A DNA stretch of 64,000 bases from Calothrix sp. NIES-2098 (GCA_002368175.1 AP018172.1:7815001-7879000), one strand, 5' to 3'. Shown: positions 44,004 to 53,753, counted from the first letter of the stretch. Numbers and translations are program-made. Notes: a model not told the origin generated them from the letters alone.

Positions 44004-45068
44004 CTATAGCAAGTCGGTAAATCGGGGATCGCTTTGGAGTGTTTTGAGTATCTGCTTAATTTCCTGGGTACGGTCTTTTTTGACTACGAGGGTGACATTG
44101 CGATCGCGTACGATCACAACATCCTCTAAGCCTATGGTAACAATCACGTCGTCGGGATCGGTGGCGTAAAGTAGTGCCCCTTTTGTGTCCAACCCAACAT
44201 GGGTAGCAAGTTCCACATTGGGAGTCTCTTCTGTTTTCAGCAAGCGCTCAATCGCATTCCAATCGCCTAGATCGTCCCAACCAAATGCCGCAGGTAAGAC
44301 ATATGCTAAAGTGGTCTTTTCCATGAGAGCATAGTCTATACTTTTTTTAGGTAATTGCGAGTAAATATCAGGCCCATTTTGTGCTAGAGGTTCGATAATT
44401 TCCGGTGCATGGGTATAAAGTTCCTTCAGAACCACCCCAGCTCGAAAAACGAACATACCACTATTCCAGCTAAAACGCCCCGTTGATAAGAAAGATTCAG
44501 CCGTTTCGCGGTTGGGCTTTTCAGTAAAGCGGTTGACGTGATAAGCTGGCAACTCATTAAAGTTACCAATTTTTGCGCCTTGTTCGATATAGCCGTAACC
44601 AGTTGATGGGAAAGTAGGCTCGATCCCCAATGTGACAATCGCTTCTGTGCTTGCTGCCAAAGAGCTAGCAGCATTTAATGTGTCTGCAAATGCTTCGCGA
44701 TCGGCAATCCAGTGATCGGCGGGGAAAAAGCCAACGATCGCGTCTTCTCCATAACGCTGTTTGATTTCTAAACTTGTCCAAGCAACAGCTGCGGCAGTGT
44801 CTCTTCCCTCTGGCTCGATCAATAAATTTTGTGACGGCAGTTGTGGTAGTTGTTGTCGCACTCCTTCAGCTAGTTGTTTAGAAGTAATGACAAATAAAGA
44901 ATCCCATCCGCCTACGAATTCTATCAGTCGATCGGCGGTTGCTTGCAGTAGGCTCCTAGAGCTACCATCAAGGCTTAAAAATTGCTTGGGTCGCCCAGAA
45001 CGACTCAATGGCCAAAAACGCTCACCTTTACCACCAGCAAGGATCGCGGGGAACAATGAGTTAGTCAT
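44004..45068 (-). CDS. Mannose-1-phosphate guanylyltransferase
   Basis: This enzyme of about 354 residues makes GDP-mannose for capsule, lipopolysaccharide and glycoside synthesis. FPAILAGGKGERFWPLSRSG is the nucleotidyl-binding signature and RPKQFL follows. VGFFPADHWI, RFTEKPNRETAESF, WNSGMFVFRAG and AFGWDDLGDW are conserved. The phosphomannose isomerase domain found in some homologues is absent. The frame starts at 45080, but the Met at 45068 (MTNSLFPAILAGG) fits homologues better. Confidence 0.93.
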   Translation of the reverse strand: MTNSLFPAILAGGKGERFWPLSRSGRPKQFLSLDGSSRSLLQATADRLIEFVGGWDSLFVITSKQLAEGVRQQLPQLPSQNLLIEPEGRDTAAAVAWTSLEIKQRYGEDAIVGFFPADHWIADREAFADTLNAASSLAASTEAIVTLGIEPTFPSTGYGYIEQGAKIGNFNELPAYHVNRFTEKPNRETAESFLSTGRFSWNSGMFVFRAGVVLKELYTHAPEIIEPLAQNGPDIYSQLPKKSIDYALMEKTTLAYVLPAAFGWDDLGDWNAIERLLKTEETPNVELATHVGLDTKGALLYATDPDDVIVTIGLEDVVIVRDRNVTLVVKKDRTQEIKQILKTLQSDPRFTDLL

Positions 45069-45183
45069 TATGTCATACATGCCTACTAAAGAACACTACA
45101 AGTTTACAGTGGGTTTAGCCACTGGCAGGATTTGTAGGTTGCATTAACATACGTTTAGGGAGTGGTTGAGTGGGGAGATAATT

Positions 45184-46695
45184 GTGATCAAACAAATGCA
45201 ATGGACGGAAAATCAAGTTACGCCTCAGCAAGTACCAGCTATAGATTTAGATGAGGTTACACCTCAGCAATTACAAAAGTCAGAAAATCAGGTTGCACCT
45301 CAAGAAACACCAGCACCAGAGCAGGAAGTTAGACCCAAGGAACCAACTCATGTTTCCCGTGGCGTCGTCGAGTCTGTAGGTGAAATCCCCAATCAGCTTT
45401 ATGAGCGCTTGGGCTTAACCATGCCGCGATGGCTGTTGTGGATTTTAACGGTGGTTTTGGGGATCGTTTTATCGGGGCTATTGGTATCTACCTTGGCTTT
45501 ATGGACTCCTTTATGGAGCAATCTCGATCAAACCGATGAAGACGCTGGAGTAGCTACTAAAGATCAACAAAAGATACCTCTACCTGGGGAACTATGGGGA
45601 AAAATCTCTGAGTATCAGCTTTCAAGACCCATGAATATCTTGATTATGGGGATTGAACCAGTCAAAGGTACTGTTGATGGCTCACCCGAAAGTTTTGCAG
45701 GTAAAAGCGACACCATGCTCATGGTCAGGCTCAACCCTGCTGATAAATCGATTAAAGTGCTTTCAATTCCCAGAGATACGATGATTGCGATCCCCGAAAA
45801 GGGATTGACAAAAGTATCCGATGCTAATGCCCAAGGCGGCCCAGTTTTGGCAGCACGGGTAATCAGCCGGACTTTAAATAATGCACCAATCGATCGCTAT
45901 ATGCGCATCTCAACCAGTGGCTTGCGTCAGTTGGTCGATCAGTTGGGTGGAGTAGAGGTTTTTGTTCCCAAATCCATGTCATATGAAGGCACTTCTGGGC
46001 AACAGTCAGTTAATTTAGTTAGCGGCTGGCAAACTATTAACGGCGAACAAGCAGAATTATTTGTACGTTACCGCGAACCAGGCTTGGGAGATCTACCAAG
46101 GGTGCAACGGCAGCAAGCACTCATGAAAGCGTTACTAGAACGCCTCAATAGTCCTACTGTTTTACCCAGGTTGCCGCAATTAACCCGGATTATGCGGAAG
46201 TATTTTGATACCAACCTGAAAATCGAAGAAATGATGGCATTGGTAAATTTCTCTCTCAACCAAGATAGAGATAATTTCCAAATGACTGTATTACCTGGTG
46301 GTTTCAGCCGTTTCAGCCAAGACCCCAATAGTTATTGGTTGAATATGACTGGACAACAAAGCCTATTGAATGATTATGTTGGGGTAAATGTACCTGGTCT
46401 CAAGCCCGACGCGCGACCGGTAACTAAACTCAAAATTGCTATTCAAAATGCTTCTAATCAACCTCAGTTAACTCAAAAAGTTATCAATTATCTCAAACAA
46501 AAAGGCTTCACTAGTGTTTACGCAGCGCCAGATTGGCCTGATACTCAACGCCAAACTCAAATTATTGTGCAAAAAGGTAGACGAGAACTAGGAATTGACT
46601 TGCAACAATTAGTTGGTTTAGGTCAAATCGAAGTTTCAGCTACCGGCGATTTGGAATCTGACTTAACAATCCGGATTGGTAAAGATTGGAAGTAG
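45184..46695 (+). CDS. LytR-CpsA-Psr (LCP) family protein
   Basis: LCP proteins attach glycopolymers to the cell wall. This protein of about 503 residues has a Pro/Gln-rich cytoplasmic N terminus, one membrane helix near residues 83-105, the LCP domain (MNILIMGIEP, KSDTMLMVRLNPADKSI, LSIPRDTMIAIP, RVQRQQALMKALL with catalytic Asp/Arg residues) and a C-terminal LytR_C domain (KLKIAIQNASNQPQLTQKV). The start is GTG at 45184 with a GGGGAG ribosome site 6 bp before it; a TTG at 45166 is unlikely. Confidence 0.9.
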   Translation: MIKQMQWTENQVTPQQVPAIDLDEVTPQQLQKSENQVAPQETPAPEQEVRPKEPTHVSRGVVESVGEIPNQLYERLGLTMPRWLLWILTVVLGIVLSGLLVSTLALWTPLWSNLDQTDEDAGVATKDQQKIPLPGELWGKISEYQLSRPMNILIMGIEPVKGTVDGSPESFAGKSDTMLMVRLNPADKSIKVLSIPRDTMIAIPEKGLTKVSDANAQGGPVLAARVISRTLNNAPIDRYMRISTSGLRQLVDQLGGVEVFVPKSMSYEGTSGQQSVNLVSGWQTINGEQAELFVRYREPGLGDLPRVQRQQALMKALLERLNSPTVLPRLPQLTRIMRKYFDTNLKIEEMMALVNFSLNQDRDNFQMTVLPGGFSRFSQDPNSYWLNMTGQQSLLNDYVGVNVPGLKPDARPVTKLKIAIQNASNQPQLTQKVINYLKQKGFTSVYAAPDWPDTQRQTQIIVQKGRRELGIDLQQLVGLGQIEVSATGDLESDLTIRIGKDWK

Positions 46696-46699
46696 TCAT

Positions 46700-46780
46700 T
46701 AGTCATTGGTCATTAGTCAGTAGTCAGTAAGCAAATAACAACTGACTGCTGACAATTGACAGAGGACAAAGGACAAAGTT
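46700..46780. repeat. Heptamer repeat (gtcatta/gtcagta type)
   Basis: Units such as gtcattagtcattggtcatt and ggacaaaggacaaag fill the spacer between the LCP and pentapeptide genes. Confidence 0.8.
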
Positions 46781-47287
46781 ATGAAAAATTTCTGGCTACG
46801 CTTTTTGAGTTTAATACTGATTTTACTCCTAGCTGGTTTATGGGTGATTTTGTCTCCTAAACCAGCTTTTGCGCAAGCAAAGACCATTAACTACAACAAT
46901 ACCCATTTAGAAAATCGCGACTTTTCTTACACTGATTTAGCTGGAGCTAAATTTGTAGCAGCGGAAATGCGGGGAGCAAATTTTCAAGGAGCAAATTTAA
47001 CTAACGCTATTCTTACTAAAGGCGTTTTATTAAAAGCCAATTTAGAAGCTGCAAACCTCACCGGTGCTTTAGTAGATCGGGTAACTTTTGATAGCGCAAA
47101 CTTGAAAAATGCGATTTTTACAGAAGCAACTTTGACCAATAGCCGCTTTTATGATGCGGTAATTACTGGTGCTGATTTTACAGATGCGTTGATTGACCGC
47201 TATCAAGTGTCCTTATTATGCGATCGCGCCGATGGAATAAATCCAGTTACAGGTATTTCTACACGCGAAAGTTTGGGATGTAAATAA
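46781..47287 (+). CDS. Exported pentapeptide-repeat protein
   Basis: This 168-residue protein has a signal peptide (LILILLLAGLWVILS then AFAQ), so it is likely periplasmic or in the thylakoid lumen. About 18 five-residue repeats of the A(D/N)LXX type follow (AKFVAAEMRGANFQGANLTN, ANLEAANLTGALVD), forming a right-handed quadrilateral beta helix. A conserved C-terminal piece with Cys-Asp-Arg-Ala-Asp-Gly (CDRADG) and a final Cys resembles luminal cyanobacterial pentapeptide proteins. Function is unknown. Confidence 0.9.
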   Translation: MKNFWLRFLSLILILLLAGLWVILSPKPAFAQAKTINYNNTHLENRDFSYTDLAGAKFVAAEMRGANFQGANLTNAILTKGVLLKANLEAANLTGALVDRVTFDSANLKNAIFTEATLTNSRFYDAVITGADFTDALIDRYQVSLLCDRADGINPVTGISTRESLGCK

Positions 47288-47292
47288 GTAAG

Positions 47293-47350
47293 GGTCAAGG
47301 GTCAAGAGTCAAGAGTTGTTTCTTCCCTGTCTACCTTGTCCTCCTTGTCC
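47293..47350. repeat. Heptamer repeat and T/C-rich run
   Basis: gtcaagggtcaagagtcaag is followed by tccctgtctaccttgtcctc-like units, between convergent genes. Confidence 0.7.
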
Positions 47351-47359
47351 CCTACTCTT

Positions 47360-48763
47360 TCATGAAGGCAAACCCATAACTGCACGATAATGGGTTGCAA
47401 GTTGGTCTACAGTTGGAGATGGGCGTTGACTATGCCATTGGCTGTGGTTAAATATTTGTTTTCGCAAGTCATTAACGTTGATAGTAGTAACTTTGCCATT
47501 AGCAACAATTTGCTTGCCATTCATCCAAGCATGATTAACAACATTACTAGGTCTTCCTAAAACTAATAAACCAATGGGATCTGTACGGGGTAATAAGGAT
47601 AAATTAGTCAGATCGTAAAGTACTAAATCGGCTTGTTTACCTATGGATAAAGAACCCAATTGATCTGCCAGATTTAATCCCTTAGCACCTCCCAAGGATG
47701 CCATTTCTACTGCTTGTCTGGGTGTAATCCAGTGCTGATAATCCAAGTCTGTAATGTTGTGTAAAATCGAGCCAATTTTAATTGCTTCTAACAAATCTTG
47801 TGAGTCATTACTCGAAGCGCCATCACAACCAAAGGTAACATTTACTCCAGCTTGACGATATTTTAAAATTGGGGCGACACCGCTACCTAGACGCAGATTA
47901 CTCAAGGGGTTATGAACGACTGTAGATTGAGTTTCTGCCAGAATTTTAATATCAGCATCGCTTAACCAGACGCAATGAGCAAGAGAAGTGCGATCGCTTA
48001 AATAGCCAATGCGGTTGAGATGTTCCACAGCCGAACAGCCGTATTTTTCTTCGGCGAGTTTTTCCTGTGCTTTGGTTTCTAGTAAGTGAGAGTGACGACA
48101 AAGATTATAGCGATCGCTTAATTCAATACAGCCAGTAAATAAAGCATCACTACACAATTGAATTCCCGTAGGCGCAACTAAAATATTCACACCCTCATCG
48201 GGACGATGTAACTGCTTTACCGCTTCTTCGATGATGTCTAAGGTTGCTTGCGTTGAGCGAAAATAAGGTTCATGAGTTTGTTGCGTTTCCCCAGATGGTA
48301 TCCCTGCTGTCAAGGATTCATCTTGAATTAAAGGGGCGATAAAAGCCCGAATTCCCACTTCTTTGTAAGCGCGGGCAGCTGTAGCAATGGTTTCAAACTC
48401 TTGTTCTGGAATCAATACCAAATGATCTACTACACTCGTACCGCCAGAAAGCAGAGTTTCTACCGCCGTTCCCAAAGCGCTGAGGTAAACCTTTTCTAAA
48501 TCGAGGGGAGCAAAATCGTAGAGTTCCGCCAGCCATAATTCTAAAGGTAAAGGTGGAATCGCTCCACGTTGCCACATTTCCGAAGAATGGGTATGAGCAT
48601 TGATGAAGCCAGGAAGTAATAATTGATTTGTGCCATCAATAGCTGTACCAATTACATCTAAGTTCGGCGCGATCGCCGCAATTTTCCCATCTCCAATCTG
48701 GACATCAACGAATGCGTAAGCATTATCAGTGGGAATTAAAGCATTCTTGATAGTAAACTTCAC
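47360..48763 (-). CDS. Amidohydrolase, TrzN/AtzB/SAH-deaminase type
   Basis: This 467-residue metal-dependent hydrolase is of the COG0402 group, which deaminates or dechlorinates nitrogen heterocycles. FINAHTHSSEMWQRG carries His57/His59; CRHSHLLET, TSLAHCVWL and VTFGCDGASSNDSQD supply further metal ligands. SIGKQADLVLYDL is the usual C-terminal motif. Substrate could be a triazine-like, purine-like or adenosylhomocysteine-type compound. The gene is divergent from an isochorismatase-fold gene across 82 bp, suggesting a shared catabolic unit. Confidence 0.88.
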   Translation of the reverse strand: MKFTIKNALIPTDNAYAFVDVQIGDGKIAAIAPNLDVIGTAIDGTNQLLLPGFINAHTHSSEMWQRGAIPPLPLELWLAELYDFAPLDLEKVYLSALGTAVETLLSGGTSVVDHLVLIPEQEFETIATAARAYKEVGIRAFIAPLIQDESLTAGIPSGETQQTHEPYFRSTQATLDIIEEAVKQLHRPDEGVNILVAPTGIQLCSDALFTGCIELSDRYNLCRHSHLLETKAQEKLAEEKYGCSAVEHLNRIGYLSDRTSLAHCVWLSDADIKILAETQSTVVHNPLSNLRLGSGVAPILKYRQAGVNVTFGCDGASSNDSQDLLEAIKIGSILHNITDLDYQHWITPRQAVEMASLGGAKGLNLADQLGSLSIGKQADLVLYDLTNLSLLPRTDPIGLLVLGRPSNVVNHAWMNGKQIVANGKVTTINVNDLRKQIFNHSQWHSQRPSPTVDQLATHYRAVMGLPS

Positions 48764-48845
48764 GATTTTAACCTTGATTAAGTAATCGAACGTCTCAGGG
48801 GATTTCAGGGTACAAAATAAAAAAAGGTGTTGGGTATTGCCATTT

Positions 48846-49625
48846 ATGAATCAGCCTTTACGGTCATTGGGAGTTGCACCAAATGCATGGACAGTGAATC
48901 AGGCGATCGCAGACATTACTCGTCCTCCAAAGACCCCACAACCCGCTATCTTATCAACAGAAACCAAAACCCTGCGACTAGACTTGGCAAAAGCGATCGC
49001 GATCGTGATTGATATGCAAAACGACTTTTGCCACCCCGATGGCTGGTTAGCCCATATTGGCGTAGATATCACCCCGGCCCGCAAGCCAATCGAACCTTTA
49101 CAAAACTTACTTCCACAACTGCGTGTAGCTGGTGTTCCGGTAATCTGGCTAAATTGGGGAAATCGTCCCGATTTACTCAATATCAGTGCTGGCTTGCATC
49201 ACGTTTACAACTCTACAGGCGAGGGCGTAGGATTGGGCGCTCCTCTACCTAGCAATGGTGCTAAGGTACTGATGGCAGGTAGTTGGGCAGCAGCAGTAGT
49301 AGACGAACTTCAACAGTTACCGGAAGATATTCGTATTGATAAATACCGTATGAGTGGCTTTTGGGATACTCCCTTAGATAGTATCTTGCGGAACCTGGGA
49401 AAGACGACAATATTTTTTGCTGGTGTCAATGCCGACCAATGTGTGATGGCTACCCTATGTGATGCCAACTTCTTAGGATATGACTGCATTTTAGTAAAAG
49501 ATTGCACCGCTACAACCTCCCCCGACTATTGTTGGCTGGCGACGTTGTACAACGTGAAACAATGCTTCGGGTTTGTTACTGATTCACAAGCGATTTTAAC
49601 AGCATTGCAAAATGCTGATGCTTGA
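48846..49625 (+). CDS. Cysteine amidohydrolase, isochorismatase-fold
   Basis: This protein of about 259 residues has the Asp-Lys-Cys triad of cysteine hydrolases: Asp56 in AIVIDMQNDF, Lys166 in DKYRMSGFWDT and Cys199 in GVNADQCVMAT. Family members include RutB, biuret hydrolase and nicotinamidase, which open or cleave amides or ureides. The first 45 residues are an extension. The start is ATG at 48846, not the TTG at 48837. A cupin gene follows after 37 bp. Substrate is unknown. Confidence 0.88.
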   Translation: MNQPLRSLGVAPNAWTVNQAIADITRPPKTPQPAILSTETKTLRLDLAKAIAIVIDMQNDFCHPDGWLAHIGVDITPARKPIEPLQNLLPQLRVAGVPVIWLNWGNRPDLLNISAGLHHVYNSTGEGVGLGAPLPSNGAKVLMAGSWAAAVVDELQQLPEDIRIDKYRMSGFWDTPLDSILRNLGKTTIFFAGVNADQCVMATLCDANFLGYDCILVKDCTATTSPDYCWLATLYNVKQCFGFVTDSQAILTALQNADA

Positions 49626-49662
49626 GTTTTGCATCTGATAATCATTCACAGGAGATATATTA

Positions 49663-50118
49663 ATGCACGCTACTCGTTGTGTAATTCCTGTTATTAAATC
49701 TCCCCAAGATTACCAAGTTTACCGCATTAGTCCTCACGATTCTAATCGGTTAGCAATTATCTTCGATACAGCAAATGCGAATACTTCCTTAACTTGCTGT
49801 GTAGAAATTTTTGATGTTGGCGGGCAAACTCCACCTAATCGTCATCAATGGGCAGTGGAAATGTTTTTTGTCCTCAAAGGGGAAGGCATAGCTATTTGTG
49901 ATGGCAAGAAAGTTCCTATTAAAACAGGAGATAGTTTATTAGTACCGCCTACAGGCACTCATTTGATTAAAAATACAGGTTCAACTCGCTTGTATACATT
50001 AACAATTATGGTGCCCAATGAAGATTTTTCTGAACTAATTCGTAGTGGCACGCCAATGGAATTAGATGCAGAAGATATGGCAGTACTAGGGAGATTAGAT
50101 GCTTTGATGCCTTACTAA
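49663..50118 (+). CDS. Cupin-domain protein
   Basis: This 151-residue protein has a single cupin domain: VEMFFVLKGEGIAICDGKKV (motif 1) and DSLLVPPTGTHLIKNTGSTR (motif 2). Metal ligands include the His in NRHQWAVE, a Glu and the His in THLI. A clear AGGAGAT ribosome site precedes the ATG. It is the second gene of a probable operon with the amidohydrolase of isochorismatase fold. Enzymatic role is unknown. Confidence 0.85.
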   Translation: MHATRCVIPVIKSPQDYQVYRISPHDSNRLAIIFDTANANTSLTCCVEIFDVGGQTPPNRHQWAVEMFFVLKGEGIAICDGKKVPIKTGDSLLVPPTGTHLIKNTGSTRLYTLTIMVPNEDFSELIRSGTPMELDAEDMAVLGRLDALMPY

Positions 50119-50198
50119 AATAGTTTGCAACCACAGATGAACATCGGTGTAAGCTTATAAATTCATCTTTATTTATCTGTGTGCAGCTATATTTATGT

Positions 50199-52409
50199 CT
50201 ACAACTTAGGTAAAATTTCTGGCAACATCTGACCGGGAACTTTGGATAAAGCTAGATTTTGCCCCTGTATTCCTAATTCATTGTGGAAAGCACGAATTGT
50301 TTTCACCACATACGAAAAGGTTGTTTGATAAGCTTCCGGTTGTTTACTCAATCCATTTAAAGCTTGCAAATGATTATCTAATGCTGCTTCTAAATGTTGA
50401 GAACGTTGTGTTTTATCGCCAGTGAAATATTTATCTGTAGCAATCTGATAATGGGCTAGCCCTAAATTATTGTGTGTAGCTAGCAAATCAAAACTTAAAA
50501 CCGAAGCATGAAGCGAGCGCGCGATCGCCAATGCTTCATTGTAAGCAGCGATACACAATTGCAAGTATTTATGCTTATTTTCTTGATTTGTCTGTGATAG
50601 ATTTGCTAAATGCCAGTAGGCTGTGCCCAGGTTGTTTTGAGTAGCTGCACAGCCGCTAGGAACAGCCGCTGGGGTGCGATATTTCAGAGCATCACAATAC
50701 ACATCAATAGCCATCTGAAGATTGTGGGCTGGTTGCTCGTATTGTGCCAAATTCCAGTAGGCTGTACCGATGTTGTTTTGAATCATGCCATACTTTAGCG
50801 GTTCATCATCAGCGCTGTAGTGAGCAAGTGCTAAGTTATAAGCTGCGATCGCTTTCTTTAAATTCACTACAGGTTGATTATATTGCCCTAAATGCCAGTA
50901 AGCAGTACCCAAATTATTCTGACAAGCTGCATACTTTAATGGCTCCATTGCCACTGTTCGGTAGCGCAATGCTTCGTTATAAGCGACAATTGCTTGCTGC
51001 CAACTCTCAGATGGGTTAGCAAAACGCGCTAAATCTCCGTAAGCTGTACCTAAATTATTTTGTACGCGCGCGTAAGTTTCTGGGTGCGTCTGTGGCGATA
51101 TCAGCTTTAAAGCCAACTTATAAAATTCAATACCTTGCTCTATATAAGTTTGTCCTTCTTCAGAATTGGGTGGCGTGCGGTATAACATCCAGTAAAGTGT
51201 ACCCAAGTCATTTAAGATATCTGGCAGTTGTGGTGAGGTATCATCAAAGGTGACTGCCTCCTGATAAGCAATAATTGCTACCATCAGATTCTCTAATGTT
51301 ACTTGCCCTTGTTCAATCCGCAGGCGATAGAAGTTTCCTAAACGATGATAAGCAGCGGCTAGTACTTCTCCTGAAGCATTCTGTGAGTGTAATCGTTCAA
51401 TTTCTTCAAGTATGTGCTGCGCTTGGGAAATGTCATCATCATCTTGAGTAACCTTAGTATTAATTGTTGTTAATACTAAATCAGTTAATTCCTTACTAAT
51501 ATGAGCTAAAGATGGCAGTGCTGGAAGTTTCTTTTCGCTGAGTCTAAGCGGAGCTTTTTCCTGCTTAATATCAACTTTCAATAGCTCCGTTGGTAGAGAA
51601 ACTGCTTGTGGTTGCTGTCCATTATTTACTGGTGTCTCTGGTTGAAAATCGAAATCATCCTCAAACTTCAGTTCGCTTTCTTCTGCTGCTTTTAATTCTG
51701 CCTGAGCGACTGCTTGCTCCAAAATCGATGGTTCAAAATTGTCAAAATCCAGACTTCTAGAACCTACAAACCTTTCTGGATAGCCTCCATTATGAGTAGT
51801 TGGTGTCGGTTCGCCTGCAAAGAAAAATACACCAGTACGCCAATGCCAAAACTGTGGTGCTGACTGCTGAATGGCAGATAACCAAGGACGTGGAACCCAT
51901 AAAAGCAAGCTAGATTCTAGGAAGCGGCTGGATTCTTGGGTAGATAAATACTCCTCGCTTAAGCGGAGATAGTGTAAAAATAAACGCTGTACTGCAACTG
52001 GTTGTCTGGTTAATAGCTCTACACCCACAATTTGAAATGCAGGTATCGGTAAAGGTCGTCCTGGGGTGTCTTTTGATGCTCCGACAATCGGCGGTGGATA
52101 ATTATTTAGCCATTGATTTATCTGCGCTATGGGATTGGGGTCGCTTAAATTTAAACGCAAAGTTGCTAGGCGTGGATAGGCTGGGGTGCTACTTTCCAGG
52201 CTATCTTCTGGTTGATAGAGTACTTGCCCAACGGGATAAGCCAAGGTAGAATGCAAACGGGCTGCTACTTGGTTTCTTAAGTGTAAATCGTCACAAACTG
52301 CGAAAAATAGTTGTCTTCGTAAATTCAGACTCAAGGCAAGTTTTAGGCGGTGATATACTTGCCGATTCCAAGCAAAATTGTCTGTGTGTGCAGTATCATT
52401 CACGCTCAT
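50199..52409 (-). CDS. Large TPR protein
   Basis: This 736-residue protein starts with an alpha/beta region (residues 1-215) rich in Leu and Arg (LNLRRQLFFAVCDDLHLRNQ). A charged linker (residues about 220-300) follows, then at least six TPR-like repeats (from about 350) marked by recurring QNNLGTAYW and AIVAYNEALRYR blocks. It probably is a protein-protein scaffold. The N-terminal part may be a nucleotide-handling domain but no Walker motif is seen. It is divergent from the SUKH gene. Confidence 0.8.
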   Translation of the reverse strand: MSVNDTAHTDNFAWNRQVYHRLKLALSLNLRRQLFFAVCDDLHLRNQVAARLHSTLAYPVGQVLYQPEDSLESSTPAYPRLATLRLNLSDPNPIAQINQWLNNYPPPIVGASKDTPGRPLPIPAFQIVGVELLTRQPVAVQRLFLHYLRLSEEYLSTQESSRFLESSLLLWVPRPWLSAIQQSAPQFWHWRTGVFFFAGEPTPTTHNGGYPERFVGSRSLDFDNFEPSILEQAVAQAELKAAEESELKFEDDFDFQPETPVNNGQQPQAVSLPTELLKVDIKQEKAPLRLSEKKLPALPSLAHISKELTDLVLTTINTKVTQDDDDISQAQHILEEIERLHSQNASGEVLAAAYHRLGNFYRLRIEQGQVTLENLMVAIIAYQEAVTFDDTSPQLPDILNDLGTLYWMLYRTPPNSEEGQTYIEQGIEFYKLALKLISPQTHPETYARVQNNLGTAYGDLARFANPSESWQQAIVAYNEALRYRTVAMEPLKYAACQNNLGTAYWHLGQYNQPVVNLKKAIAAYNLALAHYSADDEPLKYGMIQNNIGTAYWNLAQYEQPAHNLQMAIDVYCDALKYRTPAAVPSGCAATQNNLGTAYWHLANLSQTNQENKHKYLQLCIAAYNEALAIARSLHASVLSFDLLATHNNLGLAHYQIATDKYFTGDKTQRSQHLEAALDNHLQALNGLSKQPEAYQTTFSYVVKTIRAFHNELGIQGQNLALSKVPGQMLPEILPKL

Positions 52410-52777
52410 AGTGGCTACAAAGCCAAAACACAGTTTACATTCTCTTCAGAGGATCATTTAAGCAGTCAAAAATCGAACCATAACTATGGTCTTCATCTAG
52501 TTGCTGTGCTGCTCAGTACTAATTTGGCTTTCTGGTTTGAAAGAACAATAAAGTGTATAATTATACTTCAATAAACATCATTATTGTAACAAAAATTGAT
52601 AATCTTGTGGCTGAACAAACTTCTGTTGTCTAAGGATTGATTCAGCAATAGTCAATTTTGACTCTGCCTCTACATTCCAGTTTACAGAGATCCGCACCTG
52701 CCGACTCTTACAGCAAAGATACTTCCCGCAAAGAGAGTTGAATAAGCAGTAATTATCCGAACTTGGGAGTTTGTTCT
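52410..52777. other. 368-bp divergent spacer between TPR and SUKH genes
   Basis: It must hold both promoters. A near-palindrome, aagtgtataattatactt (52551-52568), contains a TATAAT hexamer. No gene or RNA is recognised. Confidence 0.45.
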
Positions 52778-53416
52778 ATGATGCCAATGTCAATGAATGA
52801 TGTAATCGATCGAATTGCGATCGAGGCAGAGCAAAATCCTAGTGACAACGTTGTCGAATATTACTGTGACCCATACGCATATAATTTGTTGAAGCCAGAA
52901 GAGATTAAAAATGGACTCTCTCCAGAGCGTATTAGCGAACTCAACCAGGAAATTATTCTGAGACAACACTTACCCTCACCCAGGCTAACTGTTGATGAGA
53001 TAGATGCCATCCTCTCAGATTATCCCTACAAGCTTCCAGTTGAATTTTATGACCTATATCAGCGAGGCAATGGAGTCTTACCCATTGGGTTAGGAGATAA
53101 AGATTGGGATTGCTATTACAACTACTTTTATTTTCCCGACCCAGAGATTTGTTTGTTTTCACTTGGTGGGGCAATGAGCTTTTACAATCTTCTTAATAGT
53201 TTTGACAGATACCGAGCCAAAGTGGAGCCAAATATATTTCCACTGATACAAGCAGAAGTCGGAATTTGGGCGATCGCTGGAAGTGAGACTCAGCAACCTA
53301 CTTCTCCTGTTTTTCGCTTCCACGAAGAGGATCTGTCCGTTAAAAACTTTAAGATTAGAATAGTTTGGAATAGCCTTACTGAGATGATTTCTGACCGATG
53401 CTCAGAACGTGTTTGA
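52778..53416 (+). CDS. SMI1/KNR4 (SUKH)-family protein
   Basis: This protein of about 212 residues has a SUKH core: LTVDEIDAILSDYPYKLPVE then FYDLYQRGNGVLPIG, matching the family's initial helix and IP-x4-FY-x-NG block. Many SUKH proteins are immunity proteins for polymorphic toxins. The middle (YNYFYFPDPEICLFSLGGAM) and end (GIWAIAGSETQQPTSPVFRF) fit the fold. The start is ATG at 52778 with GGGAG before it; a TTG at 52763 is unlikely. No toxin gene is adjacent. Confidence 0.8.
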   Translation: MMPMSMNDVIDRIAIEAEQNPSDNVVEYYCDPYAYNLLKPEEIKNGLSPERISELNQEIILRQHLPSPRLTVDEIDAILSDYPYKLPVEFYDLYQRGNGVLPIGLGDKDWDCYYNYFYFPDPEICLFSLGGAMSFYNLLNSFDRYRAKVEPNIFPLIQAEVGIWAIAGSETQQPTSPVFRFHEEDLSVKNFKIRIVWNSLTEMISDRCSERV

Positions 53417-53753
53417 GCGTAGTCGCCAAGTGTAGGTTGGATAAAGCAGAACAGGTTTTTGTCTACAATTAGTGAGTAATTTAAGCTAATCCGCGCGGCG
53501 AGGTACGGTCTAGCAAGGCCCATGTACACCGACCGTTGAAAGATTATCTGTGAGAGTTCGAGAATATCAGACGCTTACGGAGAAATCATATCAACATACG
53601 CCACCTAAGTTTTTCTGAATTTAATTCGCTCCGGACTTGTGAAATCCTATACTTAGTCCTCTTGCTTTCATAAAAAATCAGGCTCCTAGCAAATGGAAAC
53701 CTGAAATCTGAGAGAAATTAAATTTTATTAAAAAACTTTCTGTTCAGCTTCGG
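53417..53753. other. 337-bp spacer with a GC-rich hairpin
   Basis: Between the convergent SUKH and psb34 genes. ACGGTC (53505-53510) can pair with GACCGT (53531-53536) inside a GC-rich island (ccgcgcggcgagg) unlike the AT-rich surroundings. No tRNA or known RNA was recognised. Confidence 0.4.

Noticed and set aside
43753..44169. 138-codon plus-strand frame
   Set aside because: Its first part is heptamer and palindrome repeat and the rest is antisense to the guanylyltransferase gene.
53501..53580. Group II intron domain V
   Set aside because: A gtacggtc string is present but the conserved domain V stem and tetraloop cannot be formed, and no reverse transcriptase is nearby.
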